A stretch of 23,474 nucleotides of DNA from NCBI GenBank assembly GCA_035700805.1, contig DASSOG010000005.1:1-23474 (forward strand), given 5' to 3'. Both the position numbers and the translations under genes were made by a program. This document shows, piece after piece, positions 7,001-13,770 of the stretch. Each line of letters opens with the position of its first letter. Within the stretch, counting starts at the first letter, position 1. The notes under the pieces are model-generated. The model made no database searches, was not told the origin of the DNA, and saw nothing but the letters and a program-made list of their open reading frames with translations. Origin of the DNA: JAGWRI01 sp035700805 (GTDB lineage: Bacteria > Gemmatimonadota > Gemmatimonadetes > Gemmatimonadales > Gemmatimonadaceae).

Positions 7001-7981
7001 CTACGCCCTGGGATGCGCCTTGTGGTACACCTGCTTCAACCGCTCCACGCTGGTGTGCGTGTAGATCTGCGTGGTGCTGATGGACGCATGCCCCAGGAGT
7101 TCCTGCACGGCGCGCAGCTCGGCGCCCGCGTCGAGCAGGTGGGTGGCAAAGGTGTGCCGCAGCGAGTGCGTGGACAGCCCGGCGTCTTCGTCGATCTGCG
7201 CCAGGAACTTGCCCATGACCTTCTGCACCGCGCGCACCGTGAGCCGCTTGCCGGTGCGGCCCACGAACACGGCCTGACGGTCGGCCACCACGCCGGGAGC
7301 GCGCGGCAGCGCGTCGCGCCTGGCCTCGTAGTTCCGGATGGCCAGTTGCGCGTGGTCGCCCACGGGCAGGATGCGCTCCTTGCGGCCCTTGCCCCGCACC
7401 TTCACCTGCTGCGAGATGAGGTCCAGGTCCGGGCGATTGAGCCCCTGCAGCTCGGATACCCGCATGCCGGTGGAATAGAAGAGTTCCAGAATGGCCAGGT
7501 TCCGCACATCCTCGAACCGCCCATCCATGGCGCGCACCTCGGCGAACTGGAACAACAGGTCGATCTGCGCGCGGTCCAGGTAGCCCGGCAGGTGCTTCTC
7601 CAGCCTGGGCGCCCCGACGGCCCGCGCGGGGTTGGACGACACCTCGTCGTTGAGCGCCAGGAACCCGTAGAACCCGCGCACCGCGCTCAGCATGCGCGCC
7701 ATGGAGCGGCGGGACAGGCCCCGCCGAGTGAGGTGCCCCAGGAACCCGCGCATCGCCAGCCGATCGACGCCCCCCCACGTCCACGGCTCAGCGCCATGGA
7801 ACTCGCCCAGGTAGGCCACGAACTCGCGGAGGTCACGGCGATACGCCTTCACGGTATTCGGGGAAACGTCGCGCTCCTTGGCCAGGTGGGTGAGGTACTC
7901 CTCAACCTCACCGGGCAGCGCCGCGTCCGCGCCACTGCCCCCAGGCTCGGCCCTGCCACGCGCGCCGCCGGCGGCACTCAT
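7001..7981 (-). CDS. xerC: tyrosine recombinase XerC
   Basis: Site-specific recombinase of the XerC/XerD type, which resolves chromosome dimers at dif. The 326-residue product has an N-terminal SAM-like DNA-binding domain (about 22-110, with VSPNTVKAYRRDLREF) and a C-terminal catalytic domain with the full set of active residues: Arg174 in TGMRVSEL, Lys198 in RGKGRKER, His272 and Arg275 in HSLRHTFATHLL, His298 in LLGHAS and the nucleophile Tyr307 in IYTHTS. The start ATG at 7981 overlaps the trmFO stop by four bases (ATGA); a start at 8017 is possible but would overlap trmFO by 40 bases. Next to trmFO and hslVU it matches Bacillus codV. The short Ala/Gly-rich N-terminal tail of about 22 residues is not conserved. 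No dif-like site was recognised. Confidence 0.93.
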   Translation of the reverse strand: MSAAGGARGRAEPGGSGADAALPGEVEEYLTHLAKERDVSPNTVKAYRRDLREFVAYLGEFHGAEPWTWGGVDRLAMRGFLGHLTRRGLSRRSMARMLSAVRGFYGFLALNDEVSSNPARAVGAPRLEKHLPGYLDRAQIDLLFQFAEVRAMDGRFEDVRNLAILELFYSTGMRVSELQGLNRPDLDLISQQVKVRGKGRKERILPVGDHAQLAIRNYEARRDALPRAPGVVADRQAVFVGRTGKRLTVRAVQKVMGKFLAQIDEDAGLSTHSLRHTFATHLLDAGAELRAVQELLGHASISTTQIYTHTSVERLKQVYHKAHPRA

Positions 7982-9330
7982 GCGCCGACCGTGGCGGGCA
8001 GCCATTCCTGGCGCCACCGCTCCAGGTCAGCCAGCGCGCGCGTCGCGATCAATTCGCGCTTGCGCGCCCGGTCGCGGATGGCGGTGGGCAGCGGTTCCAC
8101 CAGGCCGAAGTTCGCGTTCATCGGCTGGAAGCCGACCGGGTCGGCCTCGCGCAGGTGCCGATAGAGCGCGCCCAGCATGGTGGTGGGCGGCGGGATCATG
8201 GGCGCGAGCCCGTGCAGCATGCGCGAGAGGTTCACGCCCGCCACGAGCCCCGTGGCCGTGCTCTCGGTGTACCCCTCCACGCCCGTGAGCTGGCCGGCAA
8301 AGAGCACGCAGGCGTCATCGCGCAGTGACAGGTGGGGAGAGAGCGCCGCCGGTGCATTGATATAGGAATTACGATGGATGCCGCCAAACCGCAGGATATC
8401 CAGCGCCGCCAACCCGGGGATCATGCGGAACACCCGCTGCTGCTCGGCGTGGCGCAGGCGAGTCTGGAAGCCGACCAGGTTCCACATCTGGCCGGTGCGA
8501 TCTTCCATGCGCAGTTGCGCCACCGCCCACGGACGATGACCCGTGCGCGGATCCACCAGCCCCACCGGCTTCATGGGCCCGAAGCGCAGGGTGTCACGCC
8601 CCCGCCGCGCCATCACCTCAACCGGCATGCACCCCTCAAAGTACGGCACCTCGTCGAAGTCGTGGGCCTGGTACTGGTCGGCCACCACCAGCGCGTCAAT
8701 GAACGCCTCGTATTCCTCGCGGGTGAACGGGCAGTTGAAGTACGCGCCGTCGGCGTCCGCGCCCTCCATGGTTTCACGATCGTACCGCGAAGCCCGGAAT
8801 GCCACCGTGTCATCAATGGATTCACGCGACACGATCGGGGCGATGGCGTCGTAGAACGCCAGCGCGTCCACGCCCAGCCGTGCGCTGATGGCGCGCGCGA
8901 GCGCATCCGACGTGAGCGGCCCGGTGGCGATGATGCCCGGTGAAGGCAGCTCGGTCACCTCCCCCCGCTCCACGGTTATCCGCGGATGCCCCGCGACCAG
9001 GTCGTGCACCGCCTGCGAGAAGACGTCGCGGTCCACGGTGAGCGCCGAGCCGCCGGGAATGCGCGCCTGGTCAGCCGCCTGGAGCACCACCGAACCCAGC
9101 GCCCGCATCTCGGCCTTGAGCAGCCCATGAGCGTTTGTGGTCTGGGTGCTCTTGAAGGTGTTGGAACACACGAGTTCCGCCAGGCGGTCCGTCCGGTGCG
9201 CCGGCGTGCCCTGCACCGGCCGCATCTCGTACAGCACTACGGCGTGGCCGCGCTCCGCGAGTTGCCACGCGGCCTCTGATCCCGCGAGGCCACCGCCAAT
9301 GACGGGAACGGGAGTCGAGGAGGCGCTCAG
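7978..9330 (-). CDS. trmFO: folate/FAD-dependent tRNA (uracil-54-C5)-methyltransferase TrmFO
   Basis: Makes ribothymidine at position 54 of tRNA using methylenetetrahydrofolate and reduced FAD. The FAD-binding motif IGGGLAGSEAAWQLAERG lies at 11-28. Cys55 in LAELVCSNTF and Cys234 in FEGCMPVEVMARRG correspond to the two functional cysteines of Bacillus TrmFO. The central FGPMKPVGL and C-terminal AGQLTGVEGYTESTATGL segments are typical, and 450 residues is the normal length. The reading frame opens only after a TGA at 9348-9346, and no ATG, GTG or TTG precedes the FAD motif. The best start is CTG at 9330, which overlaps the topA stop by four bases (CTGA) and has AAGAGG about ten bases upstream. 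Starting at the internal Met (9237) would delete the FAD motif. The gene overlaps xerC downstream by four bases. Confidence 0.93.
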   Translation of the reverse strand: MSASSTPVPVIGGGLAGSEAAWQLAERGHAVVLYEMRPVQGTPAHRTDRLAELVCSNTFKSTQTTNAHGLLKAEMRALGSVVLQAADQARIPGGSALTVDRDVFSQAVHDLVAGHPRITVERGEVTELPSPGIIATGPLTSDALARAISARLGVDALAFYDAIAPIVSRESIDDTVAFRASRYDRETMEGADADGAYFNCPFTREEYEAFIDALVVADQYQAHDFDEVPYFEGCMPVEVMARRGRDTLRFGPMKPVGLVDPRTGHRPWAVAQLRMEDRTGQMWNLVGFQTRLRHAEQQRVFRMIPGLAALDILRFGGIHRNSYINAPAALSPHLSLRDDACVLFAGQLTGVEGYTESTATGLVAGVNLSRMLHGLAPMIPPPTTMLGALYRHLREADPVGFQPMNANFGLVEPLPTAIRDRARKRELIATRALADLERWRQEWLPATVGA

Positions 9331-11783
9331 GAAACCAGCGCCTCTTCAGGCGCCTCCGCCGCCTCGACCACATCCCACTCGTTGCCGCACTTGATGCACT
9401 TGCGATATTCGCCGCGCGCCTTGGTGGATTTCATCTCGGCACCCATATACCCGCAGTCCGGACACTTCTCCAGCACCGGCTTATTCCAGATCACGAAATC
9501 GCAGGTCTCGTTGGCGCAGGCGTAGAACTTGGTGCCGCGCTTGCGTGACTTGCGCTCGACGATCTCGCCGCCGTCCTTGGGACAGAGGACGCCGGTGGGC
9601 ATGGACTTGGTGCCGCGACACTTGGGGAAGGTGCTGCACCCCAGGAACTCCCCACTCCGCCCGCTGCGTACCACCATCGGCTTGCCGCACAGCGGACAGG
9701 GGATGTCGGTCAGGCGGGGCTTGGCCTTCTCCCCGCTGATGGGGCGCGTGTACTTGCACGTTTTTGGATGGTTCTCGCAGGCCAGGAACGGCCCGAAGAA
9801 CCCGCCACGCGGCTCCAGCTTGCCGCCGCACTCCGGGCAACGCAGGTCCTTCAGCGCGGACAGGTCGTGCGCCACCGCAATGAGCGCCGGCGCATCCACC
9901 GAGGCCACGGCCTTGGCAAACGGGCCGTAGAAGCCCTGCAGCACCTTCTGCCACCCGCGCGACCCGCCCTCGATCTTGTCCAGCTCCTCTTCCATCTGGG
10001 ACGTGAAGCCCACGTTGAACACTTCGGGGAATTGCTTCACCATCACCCGTTCCACGGTCTCACCAAGCGGCGTGGGAAAGAAGCGCCGCTGCTCCAGGTT
10101 CACGTAGTGCCGGTCCACCAGCACCGAGATGATGGCGGCATAGGTGGACGGGCGGCCAATCCCCTGCTTCTCCAGGTCCTTCACCAGGCTGGCCTCGCTG
10201 TAGCGCGGCGGCGGCTCGGTGAAGTGCTGCGTGGGCGTGATGGCCGTGACGGGCACCTTCTCATCGCGCGCCAGCACGGGCAGCGCCTGCTCGTCTTCCA
10301 GCGTCTTGTGGTCGCCTTCCTCGCGCGACTCGCGGTACAGCACCAGGAAGCCCTGGAACTTCACGATGCTCCCGGTGGCACGGAACAGGTAGCCACGCCG
10401 CCCGATGTCGGGCTGCGTCGTGGCGGGAATGTCAAAATCCACGGTGGTGGTGTCGAACACCGCCGGCGCCATCTGCGACGCCATGAACCGCTGCCATACC
10501 AGTTGGTACAACTTGAACTGGTCGGGCGTAACGTATTTCTTCACGTCCTCCGGACGGCGCGACGGATCGGTGGGACGTACGGCCTCATGCGCGTCCTGCG
10601 CATTCTTGTTCCCGGTGCCGCCATAAAGCTGCGGCCCCCTGGCCAGGTACTCCTCGCCGTGCGCCGCGCGCAGGTAGTCCCTCGCCTGCCCGGCGGCCAC
10701 CTCAGCCACTCGCGTGGAATCGGTACGCATATAGGTGATGAGCCCCACCCCACCCTCGCTGCCCAGCTCGACGCCCTCGTACAACCCCTGCGCCACGCGC
10801 ATGGTGCGCTTGGACCCGAACGACAGCTTCTTCGCGGCTTCCTGCTGCAGCGTGCTCGTGGTGAACGGCGCCGCGGGGTTCTTGCGGCGCTCACGCCGCT
10901 TCACGTCGGTGACGGTGAACGTCTTGCGACCGGCCAGGTCCGTCAGCACCCGCTGCGCTTCCGCCTCGGTATGGATCTCGGGCTTGCGACCGTCTATGTG
11001 GTGCAGCTTGGCGGTGAACGGCAGCTCACCCCTGCGCAGCGCCGCCTCCACGGTCCAGTACTCCACCGGCTTGAACGCGCGGATGTCACGCTCGCGCTCC
11101 ACGATCAGCCGCAGTGCCACGGTCTGCACGCGGCCCGCCGAGATGCCCTTCTTGACGGTCTTCCAGAGCACCGGGCTCGCCTTGTACCCCACCAGCCGGT
11201 CCAGCACACGACGCGCCTGCTGCGCCTCCACCTTCCGCTCGTCAATGACGCCGGCCTCCGCGATGGCACGCCGCACGGCGTCCTTGGTGATCTCGTGAAA
11301 GAGCACGCGCTTCACCGGCACCGTGGACTTGCCACGCCGCGGACGCAACTGCTCGGCCACGTGGGCCGCGATGGCTTCGCCCTCCCGATCAGGGTCCGTG
11401 GCGATCAGCACTTCGCGCGCACCCTTGGCCGCGCTCTTCAACTCTGATATGGTCTTTTCCTTGCCCGGAATAGGCACGATGTCGGGTGCGAATCCGTGCT
11501 CCACATCGATGCCCAGCTTCTTGGCCGGCAGGTCCATGATGTGCCCCACCGTGGCGCGCACCCGGTATCCGCGCCCCAGGTACTTGCCGATGGTCTTGGC
11601 CTTGGCGGGCGACTCAACGATGACCAGCGACGTGGACCCGGCGGATCCCGCGGTGGCCTCCGGCTCGTCGTCCTCAGGCACGGCTTCTGCCGGACGCGCG
11701 CGCCGACGCCCCGCCGCGCTGCCGGTGGGCTTACGGGCCTTGGTTGCCCGCTTCTTGCTGGTGGTCTTCTTCCGGACTGCCAT
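9327..11783 (-). CDS. topA: DNA topoisomerase I (type IA)
   Basis: Relaxes negative supercoils through single-strand passage. The 818-residue product has a TOPRIM domain beginning near residue 52 (SLVIVESPAKAKTIGKYLG), the metal-site segment ATDPDREGEAIA, and the catalytic Tyr351 in GLITYMRTDSTR. The C-terminal third (about 645-800) holds several four-Cys zinc-ribbon modules: CPECGG...CENHPKTC, CPLCGK...CSTFPKC, CPKDGG...CANETC, and a final CPDCG...CIKCGNEW. Before TOPRIM is a Lys/Arg/Ala-rich tail of about 50 residues. The ATG at 11783 gives MAVRKKT and is preferred; the frame continues upstream to 11933, but that stretch does not resemble topoisomerase. No good Shine-Dalgarno sequence is seen. 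It heads the topA-trmFO-xerC-hslV-hslU block. Confidence 0.96.
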   Translation of the reverse strand: MAVRKKTTSKKRATKARKPTGSAAGRRRARPAEAVPEDDEPEATAGSAGSTSLVIVESPAKAKTIGKYLGRGYRVRATVGHIMDLPAKKLGIDVEHGFAPDIVPIPGKEKTISELKSAAKGAREVLIATDPDREGEAIAAHVAEQLRPRRGKSTVPVKRVLFHEITKDAVRRAIAEAGVIDERKVEAQQARRVLDRLVGYKASPVLWKTVKKGISAGRVQTVALRLIVERERDIRAFKPVEYWTVEAALRRGELPFTAKLHHIDGRKPEIHTEAEAQRVLTDLAGRKTFTVTDVKRRERRKNPAAPFTTSTLQQEAAKKLSFGSKRTMRVAQGLYEGVELGSEGGVGLITYMRTDSTRVAEVAAGQARDYLRAAHGEEYLARGPQLYGGTGNKNAQDAHEAVRPTDPSRRPEDVKKYVTPDQFKLYQLVWQRFMASQMAPAVFDTTTVDFDIPATTQPDIGRRGYLFRATGSIVKFQGFLVLYRESREEGDHKTLEDEQALPVLARDEKVPVTAITPTQHFTEPPPRYSEASLVKDLEKQGIGRPSTYAAIISVLVDRHYVNLEQRRFFPTPLGETVERVMVKQFPEVFNVGFTSQMEEELDKIEGGSRGWQKVLQGFYGPFAKAVASVDAPALIAVAHDLSALKDLRCPECGGKLEPRGGFFGPFLACENHPKTCKYTRPISGEKAKPRLTDIPCPLCGKPMVVRSGRSGEFLGCSTFPKCRGTKSMPTGVLCPKDGGEIVERKSRKRGTKFYACANETCDFVIWNKPVLEKCPDCGYMGAEMKSTKARGEYRKCIKCGNEWDVVEAAEAPEEALVS

Positions 11784-11904
11784 GCTCAATGCACCGTCTG
11801 AATGTCTATGCTCAGCCTCGCCAGTCGCCGAACGGCGCCCAGCGGGATCGTCACGATGATGACGCGTCCGCCGAGGTTCGTGGCACGAATCCCCGGCGGA
11901 CCGT

Positions 11905-11926
11905 GTCCGGATTACGCATCCCGGAC
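11905..11926 (-). terminator. hairpin downstream of aroK
   Basis: GTCCGG (11905-11910) pairs perfectly with CCGGAC (11921-11926); the stem can extend by an AT/AT pair past one bulged base, leaving a loop of about five. It starts about ten bases after the aroK stop in the 153-base gap before topA. There is no T-run. A second small palindrome (CGTCA/TGACG, 11849-11864) lies nearer topA. No clear topA promoter is visible. Confidence 0.35.
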
Positions 11927-11936
11927 GGACCAACGG

Positions 11937-12500
11937 CTAACGCAATTCAATCGCGAAAGCAACTACCGCGTCTATAACCTCTTGCAGCGCAAGGTGTTGC
12001 GAATCTACCGTGAGGTCCGCCCCTTCATATAATAGGCGCCGCTCCTCGAACAACCGCTTCAGCTCCTCCAGCGGCTTGGGCCGCATGAGCAGGGGCCGCT
12101 GCTCCGTGCTGGCCCCCATCCGCTTGAGCGCCGTCTCGGGCTTCACCTGAAGGTAGACCAGGCGTCCAGGGGGACGCAGTAACGCCACCACGTCGGGGTT
12201 GGTAATCCATCCGCCGCCCGGCGCCAGGATCATGCCGCCGAGTTCCTGGAGCTCCCTGGTCAGCCCCTGCTCCAGTTGCCTGAACCTGGGCTCGCCCTGC
12301 TCGGCAAAGATGCGTGACACCGGCATGCCCTCGCGGCGTTCGATCTCGGCATCGAAATCCAGGAAGCCGCGGCCGGTCTGTTCCGCCACGCGCCGCCCGA
12401 CATCCGACTTTCCACATCCCGGCAGCCCCACGAGGATGAGGTGCGGACGGGATGGGTCAGCGACCGAGACGGTCTGCGAGGTACGAAATGTAGGACTCAT
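11937..12500 (-). CDS. aroK: shikimate kinase
   Basis: Phosphorylates shikimate with ATP, two steps before chorismate, in the cytosol. The 187-residue product has Walker A GLPGCGKS at 25-32, the Mg/shikimate-binding DFD at 48-50, GEPRFRQLE at 69-77 with the shikimate-binding Arg, GGG at 95-97 and the lid motif RPLL at 135-138. The only start before the P-loop is ATG 12500, which lies 44 bases inside the end of aroC. The overlap is therefore real unless the protein starts from a non-standard codon, and it suggests translational coupling. The N-terminal 17 residues (MSPTFRTSQTVSVADPS) are an unconserved extension. Chorismate synthase upstream acts two steps later in the same pathway. In many gamma-proteobacteria aroK instead sits directly behind pilQ and before aroB; here no aroB is present. 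Confidence 0.95.
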   Translation of the reverse strand: MSPTFRTSQTVSVADPSRPHLILVGLPGCGKSDVGRRVAEQTGRGFLDFDAEIERREGMPVSRIFAEQGEPRFRQLEQGLTRELQELGGMILAPGGGWITNPDVVALLRPPGRLVYLQVKPETALKRMGASTEQRPLLMRPKPLEELKRLFEERRLLYEGADLTVDSQHLALQEVIDAVVAFAIELR

Positions 12501-13653
12501 AATTGCGCCTCATCTCCGCCAGGGAGTCACCACCGAACTTCTCAGCAAACGCATTGGCCAGCACCAGCGCGAGCATGCCTTCGGCAATCACCGCCATGGC
12601 GGGCACCGCCGTCACGTCGCTGCGTTCGGCGACGGCCTCCGCCGGATTGCCGGTAGTGGTGTCCACGGTCGCGAGCGGCCGCATCAGCGTACTGATGGGC
12701 TTCATGGCGACCTTCACCACCAGGGGTTCCCCGCTGGTGATGCCGCCCTCCAGCCCGCCCGCGCGGTTCGTACGCCGGCGCACGTTGCCGGTGAGTGGCG
12801 ACCCGGGCGCCGGCTCAATTTCGTCGTGCGCCTCGGCGCCCGTGATGCGCGCGGCTTCGAAGCCCAGCCCGATCTCCACACCCTTCACCGCCTGGATGCT
12901 CATGAGCGCGCCCGCGATGCGGCCGTCGAGCTTGCGATCCCACGACACGTGCGACCCCAGCCCCAGCGGCAGTCCGTCCACCACCACCTCGGCAATCCCG
13001 CCCAGGGTATTGCGATCACGCTTGACCTCGTCCACGCGGGCCACCATGGCCGCATCGGCGGCCGGGTCGAGCGTGCGAAGCGGGGACTGGTCCGCCACCG
13101 CGTTGATGTCATCGGGCATGGGATCGGGACGACGCGCGTCAATGCCGCCCAGGTGCACCACGTGGCTGCCGATCCGCACGCCAAACTCGGCGAGCAGCCG
13201 CCGGCAGGCCGCGGACGCCGCCACCCGCGCGGTGGTCTCGCGCGCCGATGCGCGTTCCAGGATGTCCCGGGCGTCGTCGCGGGCGTACTTGAGCATTCCC
13301 GTCAGGTCGGCGTGCCCCGGACGCGGGCGCGTCACCGATCGCTTGCGCGGCGCTTCCGGATCCTCGTCCTCGCGGGGGGCGGGGTCCATGATGGCTTCCC
13401 AGTTCTTCCAGTCGCGATTGCGGATGAGCATGGCGATGGGCGAACCGATCGTCTCGCCGCGCCGCACCCCGGAGAGGAACTCCACCGCATCCCGCTCGAT
13501 CTGCATGCGGCGTCCGCGTCCATGCCCCTGCTGCCGACGCGCGAGCTGCGCGTCGATGTCAGCGGCGCGCAACGGCAGGCCGGCGGGCAGGCCCTCCACA
13601 ATGGCAACGAGCGCCGGTCCGTGGGACTCGCCGGCGGTGGTGAATCGGATCAT
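12457..13653 (-). CDS. aroC: chorismate synthase
   Basis: Converts 5-enolpyruvylshikimate-3-phosphate to chorismate using reduced FMN, the last common step of aromatic biosynthesis. The 398-residue product has the N-terminal signature FTTAGESHGPALV, QQGHGRGRRMQIE, RPGHADLTGMLKY, RASARETTARVA and the C-terminal DVTAVPAMAVIAEGMLALVL, all family hallmarks. Length is slightly above the bacterial average, mainly from an insertion near EDEDPEAPRKRS. The ATG at 13653 has GAGGA a few bases upstream. The gene follows the propeller-lipoprotein gene after 117 bases containing two hairpins, so it may have its own transcript or depend on read-through from the pil operon. Its 3' end overlaps aroK by 44 bases. 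Confidence 0.97.
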   Translation of the reverse strand: MIRFTTAGESHGPALVAIVEGLPAGLPLRAADIDAQLARRQQGHGRGRRMQIERDAVEFLSGVRRGETIGSPIAMLIRNRDWKNWEAIMDPAPREDEDPEAPRKRSVTRPRPGHADLTGMLKYARDDARDILERASARETTARVAASAACRRLLAEFGVRIGSHVVHLGGIDARRPDPMPDDINAVADQSPLRTLDPAADAAMVARVDEVKRDRNTLGGIAEVVVDGLPLGLGSHVSWDRKLDGRIAGALMSIQAVKGVEIGLGFEAARITGAEAHDEIEPAPGSPLTGNVRRRTNRAGGLEGGITSGEPLVVKVAMKPISTLMRPLATVDTTTGNPAEAVAERSDVTAVPAMAVIAEGMLALVLANAFAEKFGGDSLAEMRRNYESYISYLADRLGR

Positions 13654-13667
13654 GGGTCCTCAAACGC

Positions 13668-13696
13668 GGTGAGCCCGGCAACAGGCCGGGCCCACC
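13668..13696 (-). repeat. strong hairpin in the aroC leader
   Basis: GGTGAGCCCGGC (13668-13679) pairs with GCCGGGCCCACC (13685-13696) through twelve positions, one of them a G-T wobble, around a five-base loop. On the minus strand it is followed by GCGTTTG, the aroC ribosome-binding site and the aroC start. It could be a weak terminator, an attenuator or a leader-stabilising stem. The upstream A/T-rich TATTTTG is a possible -10, but no -35 fits. Confidence 0.5.
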
Positions 13697-13741
13697 CAAA
13701 ATACGTGCTGCACCAGCGAGCGGTGGATCACCCTCGCAGGC

Positions 13742-13766
13742 GGCCTCCGGCGCGAACCCGGAAGCC
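13742..13766 (-). terminator. hairpin after the propeller-lipoprotein gene
   Basis: GGCCTCCGG (13742-13750) and CCGGAAGCC (13758-13766) form a nine-base stem with one wobble and a seven-base loop, four bases after the TAA of the upstream gene. There is no T-run. It is a candidate end signal for the pil transcript. Confidence 0.4.
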
Positions 13767-13770
13767 GTCG

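Noticed and set aside
7001..7981. xerC as an integrase of a mobile element
   Set aside because: Its position between trmFO and hslV, the absence of phage or cassette genes, and translational coupling with trmFO indicate the housekeeping recombinase.
11786..11910. A short minus-strand frame ending just before topA (NLGGRVIIVTIPLGAV)
   Set aside because: The codons look plausible, but there is no ATG, GTG or TTG start before the core segment, and I recognise no family. It is too weak to call a gene.
11784..11933. A 50-residue upstream extension of topA
   Set aside because: The in-frame extension does not resemble topoisomerase sequence. The Met at 11783 begins the typical basic tail.
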